Shown here piece by piece: positions 22,143 through 33,494 of a stretch of 64,000 nt of DNA. The position numbers and the translations under genes were made by a program. The stretch comes from Gymnothorax reevesii (taxonomy: Eukaryota; Chordata; Actinopteri; Anguilliformes; Muraenidae). Under the pieces are notes generated by a model. The model had not been told where the DNA came from, did no database searches, and saw only the letters and a list, made by a program, of their open reading frames with translations. The stretch is taken from assembly GCA_029721435.1 (NCBI GenBank), contig CM056584.1, positions 13,105,739 through 13,169,738 of the forward strand, in the 5' to 3' direction. How positions within the stretch are numbered: the stretch's first letter is position 1; each line of letters opens with the position of its first letter.

Positions 22143-22605
22143 GGGATGCTCCAGGCTGGAAGAACCCAGGCTAACACAGCCAGACAACTGCATGTATTGC
22201 AGTCTGTCATCAGCTGATTTTGGGCACGCTATGTTGCCACCGGTAGAGTCCAGGACAGACCTTGAAGAGGGTAACAAAGATGCACAACCAGGCGAGATGA
22301 TCACCAGATCGTCGATAGAGCCCTTTGTGACAGGCGGCTGAATGTGACGCAGCTGCAGAAAGGGCATCTACTGGCTACAGGAAACTTCATCTCAACGCAG
22401 ACCACACAAAACTGTCTGCATGCTGCCCACCAGCGAGCCAGGCAGCCATACATCCTGTTACCCCTCTCAGACCGTCATCAGCAGACAAGGACAGAGTAGT
22501 GTCAACAGCATCGACGATGGAGCAATACCTAATGGTCACCTGTAATGTTCAACAATGAGTCACGGGTCACAACGGTCGACATCGTGTTTAGCGTCGCCCA
22601 GGTGA
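22143..22605 (+). pseudogene. Tc1-like transposase N-terminal half, decayed
   Basis: Plus-strand conceptual translation, allowing for stops, gives GMLQAGRTQANTARQLHVL followed by QSVIS and WARY, which matches the paired-like helix-turn-helix of Tc1 transposases (compare GMLTAGMSTRSVARALNV in the intact copy at 36176-37189). It continues with TGRVQDRP, RLNVTQLQKGHLLATG, STQT and, near 22530, MFNNESRV, the equivalent of the first catalytic block (FTDESRF), with Asp replaced by Asn. In-frame stops occur after QSVIS and after QDRP. The C-terminal half, including the second Asp and the Glu, is missing or unrecognisable. It belongs to the same broad lineage as the intact element but is far older. 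Confidence 0.65.
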
Positions 22606-22609
22606 GGGT

Positions 22610-23920
22610 AAACTAACAGAAATTGTAAATTAAATTGTAAGTTTTGAGTAATAAGGCAAGTTCCCTCTCCAATACAACTGATAACAAAAACATGTTTTGT
22701 GTGAAGTAATTAAATGGAATTCTCAATTTTTTAAATTCAAAATAAGAAAGTGGGCATACTGTCAGTTATTGCCATCAAAATTTGCATATTAGCCTTTTTT
22801 TCCCCCACACTTTCTCTGTCTTAAATTGCTCCTCACATTGTGGGCTTAGGAAAATGGTTTCCAACCATTTAAGTATTTACATATCTCCAGAATTAGATGG
22901 AAATGTCCTTTGCCAATAGGTTGCTTTGCAAGATGGCCGATCAAATCCACCAGTACTGTTTCTCGTTAAGCACCATACCTGCCCATTCTGTACTAATTCA
23001 CTCTGAGCCAAGATCTATCTTTTAAGCCAATGGGATAAGACATTTCTTAACCGTAGAACATTTTAAAATAAGTTAATTGATCAAAATTAAAAAATAAGAT
23101 TGATGCATCTATAAAACGCATGAGCCATACTTTGAGAAGTGAAACCTTTCTCCAAACATTCCGTTCACATGGTGATGTTATCACTGGACCTAATGCAACG
23201 GCACTCAACAATGGCTGATCTGTTTCAGGATTTTGCGCCAACTTCATTATTCTGCTGGCTCAATCAAATCTTGATCTGTCATTTAGCTTTTTTTTTCTCC
23301 AATAAGAGAGATATGGGCATTCAGATAGAAAACAAGCTGCTCTTACAGCTTCTCACATTGTGTAGAGCAGAAACACTGAAATCCAGCTAATAGCCACAGC
23401 GCCAACAGGCACTAGCTCTGACCAGGCCACCGCGTGATCTGACACATTATTTTATCTCCTTGGTCTGGGAATAAATCTCAGTTGTCAGTTTAGGTGGTGC
23501 AGTGCGAGGTGGAGGACAAACTTGCAGACATTGCAGTCTGCTGGTCCTAGAGTCGAGTAACACTACCCTAAAACAAAGATTTACTTCAGGAGCAGGTATT
23601 GATGCTTTTTTTTTTACCTGTAATCAAATCAAAAATTTCTAAAATATACATCTCAGAAACATAAGATATATGCTGCTGAATACTGGAGCTGATTGGAACA
23701 ATTGGAACTCATTTTTATCACTGTTATGTATTTCTCTTGGCCAGCCACCGGCTGGAAAGGGCAAAGGTCAAATGTTTGGGGACACCATGCTCAGTCATCC
23801 AGATAATGCCCCAATGATTTCACTGTGTTTCAAGTTATGACTTTTATGTCTGAGGAGTGGAATAGGAGTCACTTTACCATTTGACGTATCAAGTCACAAT
23901 TGTAGCACAGTGTTATTATA
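22610..23920. other. Unique sequence; no gene seen
   Basis: Mostly AT-rich with no repeat or exon recognised. A short CpG-containing patch at 23400-23480 could be regulatory. Confidence 0.4.
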
Positions 23921-23924
23921 CACT

Positions 23925-24330
23925 GAGGAGCGGTGTTATTATAAAGTAATGTTTATTTCTGCTGTTAATTAGCTAAAATGATTCCCATCTGTGTCAAAGT
24001 TATCGTTTTGCTAATTTCCTACGGGGAGCTCCACGAGCAAGCTGATTAATTGGTCGTAATCTTCAGTGTTCTGAAAAGTCAGCCTGCGCACGACCATCAT
24101 CATAATGCGAATGTGTTTATTTTCATCATGGGGCTAACGCCGAATAGGCTGACAGTCGACAGGGCGATCGGGGTGAGGGACAGGCACTACATGGTGCCAG
24201 TTTGGGGCTGTTTTGAGAGTCGGATGAATGTTGATGTCTCAGTCTGTCACTCACCTTCACTGACGTTTTGATTAATGCTCACAAGGGCACGGTCAGCGCT
24301 TCCATCGCTTAGCTATTCCATTTCTGCGTC
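23925..24330. promoter_or_regulatory. Candidate conserved non-coding element
   Basis: Dense in homeodomain-like cores (GTTAATTAGCTAAAATG, GATTAATTGGTCG, GCTAATTTCC, CATAATGCG), with CpG dinucleotides kept and no repeat signature, flanked by AT-rich filler. This mixture is typical of vertebrate developmental enhancers. A 73-codon frame (24050-24271) overlaps but shows no protein features. Inference from composition only. Confidence 0.35.
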
Positions 24331-24334
24331 ATGT

Positions 24335-25738
24335 TTCTGACAAAGAGAGCTCTTCTTAATTCATTTAAAATGAATACAGGGGCCCCTCCACCTCCATTCT
24401 CATGAATTTATTCAGAGAAGGGTTTGTGGTTTACTGACGTTTGCGTTTATTTTTACCAAAAATATGTGTGTCACATTGTTGGGTGTTCAAGCGAATGGGT
24501 ATTTTCATCCAAATTAATGTGATGAGTGCGGATTAATATGTATAGTATGAATAAAATACATACACATCAATATATTTATATACACATAAATAAATTGTGC
24601 AGTCCACTGAAAAATTATTAATTACCTGGCATAAATAAAGATAAGTATAACCAGAGGGATAACCATAATTAATAACCAAGCATCACTACATAACCATCAA
24701 TGGATAATTCTTAACCATGCGAGAACATGTGACTGCGAGTGCAAGTGGTTTCAATTTGACAAAAGAGTGATTGGGAAACAGAGTTGCAAAACGGTAACAA
24801 ACTGGTTTTAAAGAAGAAAGGATTACATTTTCCTGTATGTGTGTGTGTGCGCATAGAAGTATATAAGAGATTTTTCCCACAAGTAGCACATTTCTGAGTT
24901 TTTTTTTAAAGAAATCACATTCTCTGTTTGGAAAATCTTGTTTTCAAGCGTGGAGATGTTTTTTCACCATGCGAGTCGTGCTTAAAATCACATTTGATTT
25001 GGTAGTTAAAAAATGCCTTTTCCACGACTGAAGGCTATAATAACTTTAATCAGGCATGACTGAGGCAGGTTCTGCAACATGTAGCATGCTAAAAATAGCT
25101 GGGCCAATCAACACGGCAACTACCTGAAGTAAGACTTAACAACTCAGAACAAAGTCAGTGAATACTACTATTACTTCAACGAGCTATTGAATTCAGCACT
25201 ACCCAACACTCTACCAACTGTCTGCATTTCATCGTACGTCACACACCCAATAAAATTGGTTGAGTTGCTCTTAAATTTGGCGGTAATTGTTCCATGCTTT
25301 GTCCAAGCTCATGGCTAATAACTTTTAATTGCTGTCAGCATCCATTCATGCACTGTAAAACTACTGGCAATGAACCAGCGAGTGTTGCACGAGGGATACA
25401 AATACAAGCTTTTTGTTTTCTTATAGTTCAAATATGAGGCCAGATTTCGTTCGCTGTGCTGCATTCTAAGGACTGTTGACTGCATCTGATAAATTTAACT
25501 TCGACAATTTATGGCTTGTGACCAAGCAACTGTTTGGATTTTGTCATTTAAAGGAGACTGTTTCTTTGAAAAAGCATTTACTAACATGACATGGTTTACT
25601 GGCACTGAGGGTGAAAAGAGACATGTTCTGCAGGCAAGGCAAGGCAATGGCATGAGGATGGTGATCTTTACCAGGGTAAGGAAATCATTTGTTTCAAAAA
25701 ACGCCTCCTCAGATTTCGGGCAGAATCCACCACTCTGG
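24335..25738. other. Unique AT-rich sequence; no gene seen
   Basis: Includes a very AT-rich patch (24536-24600) with ATACATACACATCAATATAT-like words. No gene or defined repeat was recognised. Confidence 0.4.
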
Positions 25739-25740
25739 GG

Positions 25741-26915
25741 CTGAAGCCCCCGTCACACTTATTCATTATCAGCAAGAATCAAGCAGAGCAAGCCGGAATG
25801 AAGAATTCACGCAGCATCCAGCGGGAATTTCTAATTGACCAAAATTCTAGCAGCTTGGAAAGAATGCCGTTCGAATACTTAGAATTCACTTCGAACCCGC
25901 CTCAAACGATTCTTGCATTCTGGGTGTATGAGCTCTCGAATGCAGCTTGAATGTAGTTGGAACACAGAAAGAATATTTAGAATGCTGTCAGAATGCAGTC
26001 AGAATATTTAGAATGCACTCTGAATGCCGTACGAGTGCGATTTCTTTTGCTTCCTGAACGCCACCCGAAGTCTGGTTGGAAGGTGCCTCGAATGCTGTAC
26101 GCATTCACCTCGAATGCAGTCAGAACGCACCCGGAATGGCCGCCGAATATGGTTGGAACGTCCAAGAATTCAAACAGAATGCAGCTTGAATACGCAGAAT
26201 GTACTTAGAATGTAACACAAGTGTCCAATATGCGTTGATTGAATAATTGCTGACTACAGCAGGGGAACGTAAATATGCCATTAAAACTGACGCCAAATGC
26301 GTGAGAGTCAACAGGTATGCACTATTAATGAAAACTGGCCACACCTGGCAATGTTGAGAGTTTTCGGAGTTTTTGTAATAGTAATTTAAATGAATGATTG
26401 AAAACAGGTCATAACCAATCATGATTTTCAAGCCAGTTCACCTGCGGCTGATTCCACTGATTCTAGCAGCAATCGAAGCACATTCCAGCTGAATTGTTTT
26501 AATAACAAAATAGATTCCTGCAGAAATCAAGATGCATTTGAGGTGCATTCTGGCTCATTAGAGGCACATTCTGGCAGGATTTGACGTAGCTTGCTGTTTC
26601 GATTCTCCCTCGAATGCAATCAGAATGTTTTGAATGCTGTTGGAATGCCGTAAGAATATTTATAATGCAGTCTGAGCGCAGTTAGGATACACTTAGAATG
26701 TCGTTCGATATTTCTCCACTTCGAATGCACATGCAAAGTTTTGAGCATGAGCAAAACATCCAGGCCAGCCACAAAAATGGGCCGGAATACTTGGAATGCA
26801 CTCAAAATGCAGTCGGAATTTTTAGAACGCACTTCGAATATCCAGGAATATACAAAGAATTTTCATTCCGAAGGCCTTCCGGTTCATTCCGCCTCTAGTG
26901 TGACTCGGGCTTTAG
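25741..26915. mobile_element. Inverted-repeat element dominated by GAATGC-like words (~1.17 kb)
   Basis: Termini CTGAAGCCCCCGTCACACTT (left) and CTAGTGTGACTCGGGCTTTAG (right, 26895-26915) are inverted copies at about 17 of 21 positions. Almost the whole interior is made of short words of the type GAATGCAGT, GAATATTTAGAATGC, GAATGCCGTACG and GAATGTACTTAG spaced 8-16 bases apart, with the reverse complement (GCATTC) also present. A central stretch (about 26220-26580) is less regular. No transposase frame was seen; small frames at 25977-26215 and 26620-26898 follow the repeat words. I cannot assign a superfamily. The inverted ends support a DNA transposon, and the word array looks like subterminal binding-site repeats. 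Confidence 0.6.
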
Positions 26916-27229
26916 AATCCCAAAAAATTTATCGAAAAAAATTTTCTTCTATTTTGATTGTAATTAATCAAAAATGACCTAAATGTTATGAAAACAGCCA
27001 GGAAAAAACATGGAAATAATTTTAAGACCATAAATGTGTCTCCCACAAATCATGCACTCCAGCATTTAGTAAACTAAAACACAATTTACCAAACAAAAAT
27101 TTCTTGAATTTTGGTTGTAATTCATCAGAAATTACCAAAATATTATTTCTTCTTTTTCAGCAGGGAAATGATCAAAAGACAAGAAAACCTTTACCAGAAA
27201 ATCACACGATACTGACCACTCCAAGGGCT

Positions 27230-27234
<5 letters not shown>

Positions 27235-27260
<26 letters not shown>
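27235..27260. repeat. (TA)n microsatellite
   Basis: Pure TA run inside the diverged tandem array, replacing or splitting one unit. Confidence 0.9.
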
Positions 27261-27937
27261 CATTTGTGAATTTTTGTTTGTGCATTCATATATTTTGAGA
27301 CCATTCTAACTCCATAGCTGACAGGCCTGTGCTTCAGAGATGAGCCGCAAACTGTCTCCACTCTCTGGAGATGGTAATATGGGGTGAACATGGTTCACGG
27401 TGGGCATTCTAGATTCGGCTGGGATTGGAGATGCCAAATTTAAAAAAATAAATTTTTAAATGCGCCCAAAAATCATGCAAAATAGACCAATCTGTGCCGC
27501 TGAAACTACAAAAAATAAACTGACCGAACAAAATTATCTTGGATTTTGGCTAATATTACCTAATTTATAATGAAAATATCACCAAAACAGCAGGGAGATC
27601 ATTTTTAGCCAAGAAATGTGTTTTTACAGAACTCATGCAAAATCAAGCACTCCAGGACTCTGGAACCCAAAAAAATTGACCAAAAATATTTTTTATTGAA
27701 TTTTGGGCGCAATTAATCAGAAATTGCCTAAATATTATGGTCGTCCCCCCCCCCCTCTTTTTATTTTCAATTTTTTTTTCGAAAGGTTGGTAAATGATTA
27801 TAAGACAAGAAAACCTTTACCCAGACATCAGGCAATATTGACCACTCGCTTGGAAACCCAAAAAATTTACCCAAGAAAATTATACTGGATGTTGGCTATA
27901 ATGGATCAGAAATGTTTTAATTCTGGATAAAAAGTTA

Positions 27938-27967
27938 ATAAATGAATGAATGAATGAATGAATGAAT
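27938..27967. repeat. (AATG)n microsatellite
   Basis: Seven AATG units inside the diverged tandem array. Confidence 0.9.
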
Positions 27968-28964
27968 TAGCAGGGTAATGAATTTGTGCCAAGAAATCTG
28001 CTCCCCCAAAAATCATAGACCACTCGAGAAAACCAGCAAAATTCACCAAACAAATTTATCTCAGATTTTGGCTGAAATTAATTAGAAACAACCTAATTAT
28101 TATGATTATTTCAATAAAAGGGCAGGGAAATCATTTTTAGAAACTTGTTTTTTCAGAAACCGTGCAAAATCAACCTCTCCAGGGCTTTGAAACCCAAAAA
28201 AAGGACTGAGAAAATGTTTTTGGAGTTTTTTATCGACCACTCCTGAACTGAGAAACTCAAAAAAAAAAAAGAAATGATTGAACAAAATTATTTTGGATTT
28301 TGGCTAATATTAATCAGAAATGACTTAAATATTCTGAAAACATAAAAAAACAGCAGGGAAATTATGTTAAGATAACAAACACTTTACTCAGAAAACGTGA
28401 TATTAACCACTTCAGGGCGCTGAAACCAAAAAAATCTGACCAGACAAAATTATCTTGGATTTTGCCAAATATTAATTAAAAATGTCTTATTTATCATAAG
28501 AACCTCAATAAAAGAGTTTGAATGTAGGCCAAGAAATGGATTCTCACAGAAATCATTGAAAATTGACCACTTAGATGCTAAAACCCCAAAATTCACTGAA
28601 CAAAGTTTTCTTGGATTTTGGTCATAACTCATCAGCAAAACAAAAGAGTAGAGAAATGATTACAAGGTGAGAAATAAATGCATTCCCCAAAAATCAAGAA
28701 AATATCGATAAAAAAGCAGGGAGATCATTCTAAGCCGACAAATACATTCCCCAAAAATAATGCAAAATCTACCACTAATGGTGCTTAGAAACCCCAAAAA
28801 AACTGACGGTATTAAATTTTCCAGGATTTTGCCTGAAATTAATCGCAAATTATCTCACTATTGGGAAAATATTTTTTTAAAAGGGCAGGAAAATGATTAT
28901 ATGCCAAGAAACTTGTTCCTACAAAGGAACATGCCAAATTGAACAAAATTATCTGGCATCACGT

Positions 28965-29325
28965 CTGAAATATAGCAGCCATAACCTAACTATTACCCTT
29001 TATATCAACTGACATCCAGCGCTGAGTAGTGGGCAACTTGTTGCAGCTGGTCTCCTTTGCTATTTCTTATTTTGTACTTTTTTCTTCTTTTAACTTGTGG
29101 TATTTAGCTAGCTGCAGTTTTTAAATTCACTGTCAACTGAGTAGCTATGTGATCTATGTGAGAGCATGCATCAACATCACGCACTGGCATGTCTGGTGGT
29201 GACCATCCTGGTGTCTACTGCCACTGTCGAGCATTCAATTTCAGCCGATAAACCGCAACAAAACTTATTCGCGAAATTCAACTGAGCAGGCTAGACTGTC
29301 GGCACTCATGACCACATGAGCCAAT
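28965..29325. other. Unique sequence; no gene seen
   Basis: Spacer between the tandem array and the Tc1-like pseudogene. No features were recognised. Confidence 0.35.
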
Positions 29326-29329
29326 ATGT

Positions 29330-30265
29330 TATTTACAATAGAACATAGATAACACTTCAAATGTTGAAACTGAGGCATTTTACATTTTTATCCAGAAAAT
29401 AAGCTTATTTCAAATTTTCTGGCTGCAACAGGTCTCAGAAAAGTTGGGACACAGGCAAAAAAGGGCTGAAAAAGCAATTAATACATAAGAGAATCAGCTG
29501 CAAGAGCATTTAGCAAGTAATTAAGTTAACTGGCATCAGGTGCGTAACATGATTGGCTATAAAAGGGACGTCTAAGAGAGGCTGTCTCTCTCAGAAGTAA
29601 AGATGGCCAGACACTCTCCAACCTGTGAAGGCTTGTGTAAAAAAATTGTTGAATACTTTAAAAAATACTGTTCCTCAACGTCAAATTGCAAAGACTTAGA
29701 AGGTCTCATCACCAACAGTGCGTAACATCATCAAAAGATTCAGAGAAATTGGAAAAATTTGTGCATAAGGGACAAGGCTGAAGACCTTTACTGGATGCCC
29801 GTGATCTTCGGGCCCTCAGACCCCAATGCAACACTCACCGGCATCATTCTGTCATTGACATTACTAAATGGACCCAGGAATACTTCAAGAAGCCACTGTC
29901 TGTAAACACAGTCTGCCGTGCCATCCACGGATGCCACCTAAAACTCTATCATGCAAAAAGGAAGCCATTGGAGAGCATGATCCAGAAGCACTGCCATGTT
30001 CTGTGGGCCAAGGCTCATTTAAAATGGACTGTAGAAAAGTGGCAAAGTGTCCTGTGGTCAGACGAGTCCAAATTTGACATTCTTGTTGGAAATCATGGGC
30101 ATCTTGTCCTCTGGGCTAAAGAGGAGAAAGACCACCCCTCCTGTTGTCAGCATTCAGTTTAAAAAGCCAGCATCTCTGATGGTATGGGGATCCGTTAGTG
30201 CATATGGTGTGGGACACTTGCATGTTTTAAAAAGCACCATGAATGGTGAAAATATATATATATAA
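29330..30265 (+). pseudogene. Tc1-like transposon, 5' two-thirds, frameshifted
   Basis: The upstream segment has a terminal-repeat-like stretch (AACATAGATAACACTTCAAA, AAAAGTTGGGAC at about 29439), a TATA box (29558-29565, TATAAAAG) and an ATG at 29603 in AAAGATGGCCAGAC, the normal promoter-to-start layout of Tc1 elements. Translation in shifting frames gives a helix-turn-helix region (SPTVRNIIKRFRE), DRDLR-like sequence lost to a frameshift, [29 protein letters not shown], and the first catalytic block [11 protein letters not shown] with its Asp intact (about 30056-30085). It then reads KPASLMVWGSVSAYGVG and stops at about 30256-30265, before the second Asp and Glu. It is truncated at the 3' side and carries several frameshifts, so it is inactive. 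Confidence 0.75.
29558..29565 (+). promoter_or_regulatory. TATA box of the dead transposon
   Basis: TATAAAAG lies 45 bp upstream of the former transposase start at 29603. Confidence 0.5.
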
Positions 30266-30319
30266 AATGCTCAAATTCTCCAACGCTTGAGACTCAACAA
30301 AGCAGACCTCATTGAGCAC

Positions 30320-30535
30320 CTAGAGCAAGGATGGACACCTGTGGTCCTGAATGGCTGCAGTGTATGCAGGCTTCTGTGGTCTCCTATCAATCAGTAGGAA
30401 AATATTGTCAGGAAAACCAGGTGTAAGGGCTTTATAGCCAATCAGTGGCAACAATTAGTCACTTGAGCAAAAACACACCGAAAGCCTGCGGACACTGTGG
30501 TCCCTCCAGGACTGGAGCCACCCAACCCAGAGCTA
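30320..30535. mobile_element. Decayed hAT-type miniature element
   Basis: CAAGGATGGACACCTGTGGT followed by TGTATGCAGGCTTCTG at the left, and AAAGCCTGCGGACACTG followed by GGACTGGAGCCACCCAACCC at the right, form inverted termini like the 'ggtgggca...cctgcaggg' pattern of the 7259-7567 element. Flanking duplications were not found. It lies immediately after the truncated Tc1 copy. Confidence 0.5.
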
Positions 30536-30539
30536 GAGA

Positions 30540-33490
30540 TTCGCACTAAGTTGCTAATTAGAAGAATTAGATAGGCTCTGCCAAATTAGGAATGGTCTGC
30601 AAACCTACAGGATGGTAAATCTTAAGGAATGTGGCTGGTTATCCGTCCAACATGTTACAGCTGTGCTGTGGAGACAGAATGTGACTAAACTGCCCCATGG
30701 CTGGATGCTATCACTCATATTTCCCCCCAGAGCTTCTGATTTACTTCATGAGCTGGGTGCTCTCAGGACTTGGGCGGGATTATAAATCTCAGATAATCAG
30801 AACCAGAGGCACTGTGTGGTGGGCAATTCCTCTTTTCACATAAACACACTCCTTTTTGCATCTCTCTCTTACTATCTCCCACCCGCACCCTTGTTCTTCC
30901 TGTCTCCTTCCCGGTTGCTTCTCTCTCTCTCTCTCTCACTCACACACACTCATCTTCTCATCTCTTCTCAGTTAAATTCATTCCCTAAATATACAGTGCA
31001 CTCAACAATAAAAGCTGATGGTCAACCTCAAAACCAGCACTGCACTGGCCCAATCCCTCACCACTTTGGATGTTGCTATTCTTTTGGGAAACCACCTACA
31101 TTTACAGCACACCTCAAATAACATACTTGCTACTGATGTGCTTGCCTGAATAGAAGATTCAGCCAATGAGGAGGATTTGGTGGATCAATTAGTGTTCCAC
31201 CCCATGAGATCAAAATGGAATGCTGGTCAATTACAGATTTGCTTATTTGAAACTGCAGAGAGACTCCATGTTAACAACAGAGGTTAAAACGAAATGAAAC
31301 AGGGAATGTTACAGACAGAGACAGGTACTGAGAGAGAGAGAGAGAGAAGAAAAAGTGATAGAAAAATGGAGAAAGACAGAGAGAAGGCGAGACCTTGCAT
31401 CAAACCCAGTTGGCAAAAGCATTTTTATGCACTCCTAACAGTGTAACATATTTTTTGAACTTCTTTTGATTTGATATTCTCGAACAGGAGCCTATGTGGC
31501 GTCACCACGAAGATCTAAAGATGCCATCTTCACATCTCTGAAACATGGGAAAAGCCGTTTCTCAGTTTCAGGCAGCTTAAAAATCTGAAGTTTTTCCATC
31601 TCAGGTGACAAAACAGTGAAACAACAGATGTCATGAGATCCATTGGAAATGTGACAGTCAGAACATGCAGGAGAGTCTAATTTCCACATAATTCCAACAC
31701 AGCTTCAACATTAACAGGAAAGATCCCTTTTCTTTTCGGTAGCTCATATTTCTTTGTCCAAATTCTCCCCAAAAACGTAGAAAAAAACAACTTTTTAAAA
31801 GCCCAGCTGTGGTTAGATGAAGAAATGAAAATGAAGTGCATCATGGAGCTGAGATACTGCAGTCCACTTCATCATAACACAGATCTGCACGACTGTCATC
31901 TGTATCGCTGCAAACCTATTCAATGATATTTGTCATTCTGCTGGACCAATCCTCAGTCAAGCTACTCAAGCAACAGAAATCGATTATGCTAGCATAATTT
32001 TATCATTTTTAATCTAGTCAATTTAACCTCTCACATTCCTGTGAAGTTCCATTGTCCTTGTGCAAAAACCTTTCACACTCTGCTCGTGAAAACAATCTGC
32101 ATTCATTATAGTTAACTGGTCACCAGCATGCACTTTCAGTCAGGATTGCAAGACAACAAACTAGCAAACAAATTGGTAGGGTTGGGCACTTGGATAACAT
32201 TTCTCGTCAAGTTTCACTTATTAATTTACCAAAAAGCTGTGGAACTTCATTCAGCCGTACAGCTACCATATCCCTTCTTTCTACTGGTCACTGGAGACAT
32301 GAACTTTGACCCCTCGGACTTCCTTAACCATCACAAGACCTATTGCATTACAGATATCTGTGCGCTGTGTCCTCCTCTATGCATTATTATTTTGACAGAA
32401 CTTGTCAGCAAGCAAGCGATGAGTCCTAAATTCAATGGATTTATGTTGTAAGTCAATCATCACTGACCTCTGCACCACCATTAAAGCCCCCTAAAAATAT
32501 AAGTGAAATAGCCTCTAACACTTGCTGTTACAGCACACAATTTGGACAATATACATATCTAAGGCAAAAAAGTACTTTTACAAGAAGAAAAAACATGAGG
32601 GCAGCTTTTCAGTTCGGTTCGAGGAGGGAAAAAAAAAAAAAACCCAAGTCTGATGCATGTTAAACGGAGCCGCTGACAGCAAGTCAGTCAGGAAAAATAT
32701 TGAATCGTTCGGATTCCACCGGAGCACCACACACATTAAATATACAAGGGACGTTAGCATGTGGGAGGCCGGAACCGTGAGCCCCTGTCAACCTCCGTCA
32801 CACTATTTCTGTAAGTTATGCTGAGGAGGGGGGGTCTGACACGAGAGCCAGGAAACTGCCAGGACGTGACGGACATGATCCCTCCCTCAGGTCTCAAGCT
32901 CGAACACTGGCGGGCTGTGAAGACAGCGAGACACGGCTGACACACAAACCAGTCCCTGTAGGCCTGACTTCTTCAACATCTTGTAGTCACGATTATGGTT
33001 ATTTGTTTGGTTAGTATGGATGCCGGTATCCTGGGCAACACTCAGTGCTAATAGTTAAATATTATTGTCCATTCACATGGCTGGCGATTTGCATAAGTGG
33101 CCAAGGATGGAACTACTTCTCGGAAACTCGAGTATGGTTAAACAGTAGCGCCTTATTGGGGAATCAAGCTGGCGTCTGATTTTTCCTTAACTTTCCCAAA
33201 CTTGAATTCTGTAACCACCGACTTGGGTTGCCAGGTTTGCATAAGTTGCCGTCAAGTCTAACATTGGCTTTGTACACTCATCCTCCAAATTATATAAGCT
33301 TAAACCTTACGTAATGATATGACGTGATCTTCAGCATAAAGCTCAGACTGAGAATATGTGCAATAATAGATCTAATCTGTACTTTTTCTTTGAGAATTTT
33401 CTCTGAGTCTGAGTTGTTTAAGTTTCAAAGAGGATCTGAGATTAGTTTGAATCACAGAGGTATTACAGAATGAGCTGTGATTATTTTCCA
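30540..33490. other. Unique sequence; no gene seen
   Basis: Holds a (CT)n run (30919-30937), a (GA)n run (31332-31349) and a CpG-containing GC-richer patch near 32640-32960 that is not repetitive. Short frames show no domains. Confidence 0.4.
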
Positions 33491-33494
33491 CTGA

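Larger units (their letters stand above)
26916..28960. repeat. Highly diverged tandem array, ~155-190 bp unit, about 10 copies
   Basis: Recurring order of blocks: GAAACCCAAAAAA, then a TGACC-like block, then TCTTGGATTTTGGCT, AATTAATCAGAAATGACC, TAAATATTATG, AGCAGGGAAATGAT, CCAAGAAA and CATGCAAAATTGACCACTCC. Anchors of the first block occur near 26913, 27070, 27503, 27663, 27850, 28035, 28187, 28253, 28418, 28583 and 28790, giving most spacings between 155 and 190 bp. Units are heavily mutated. A (TA)n run (27235-27260), unrelated sequence (27290-27430) and an (AATG)n run (27938-27967) interrupt the array. It directly abuts the GAATGC element. Not recognised as a known satellite. Confidence 0.65.

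Noticed and set aside
25977..26215. Small frames with EYAECT-like repeats
   Set aside because: Read from GAATGC word repeats; not a gene.
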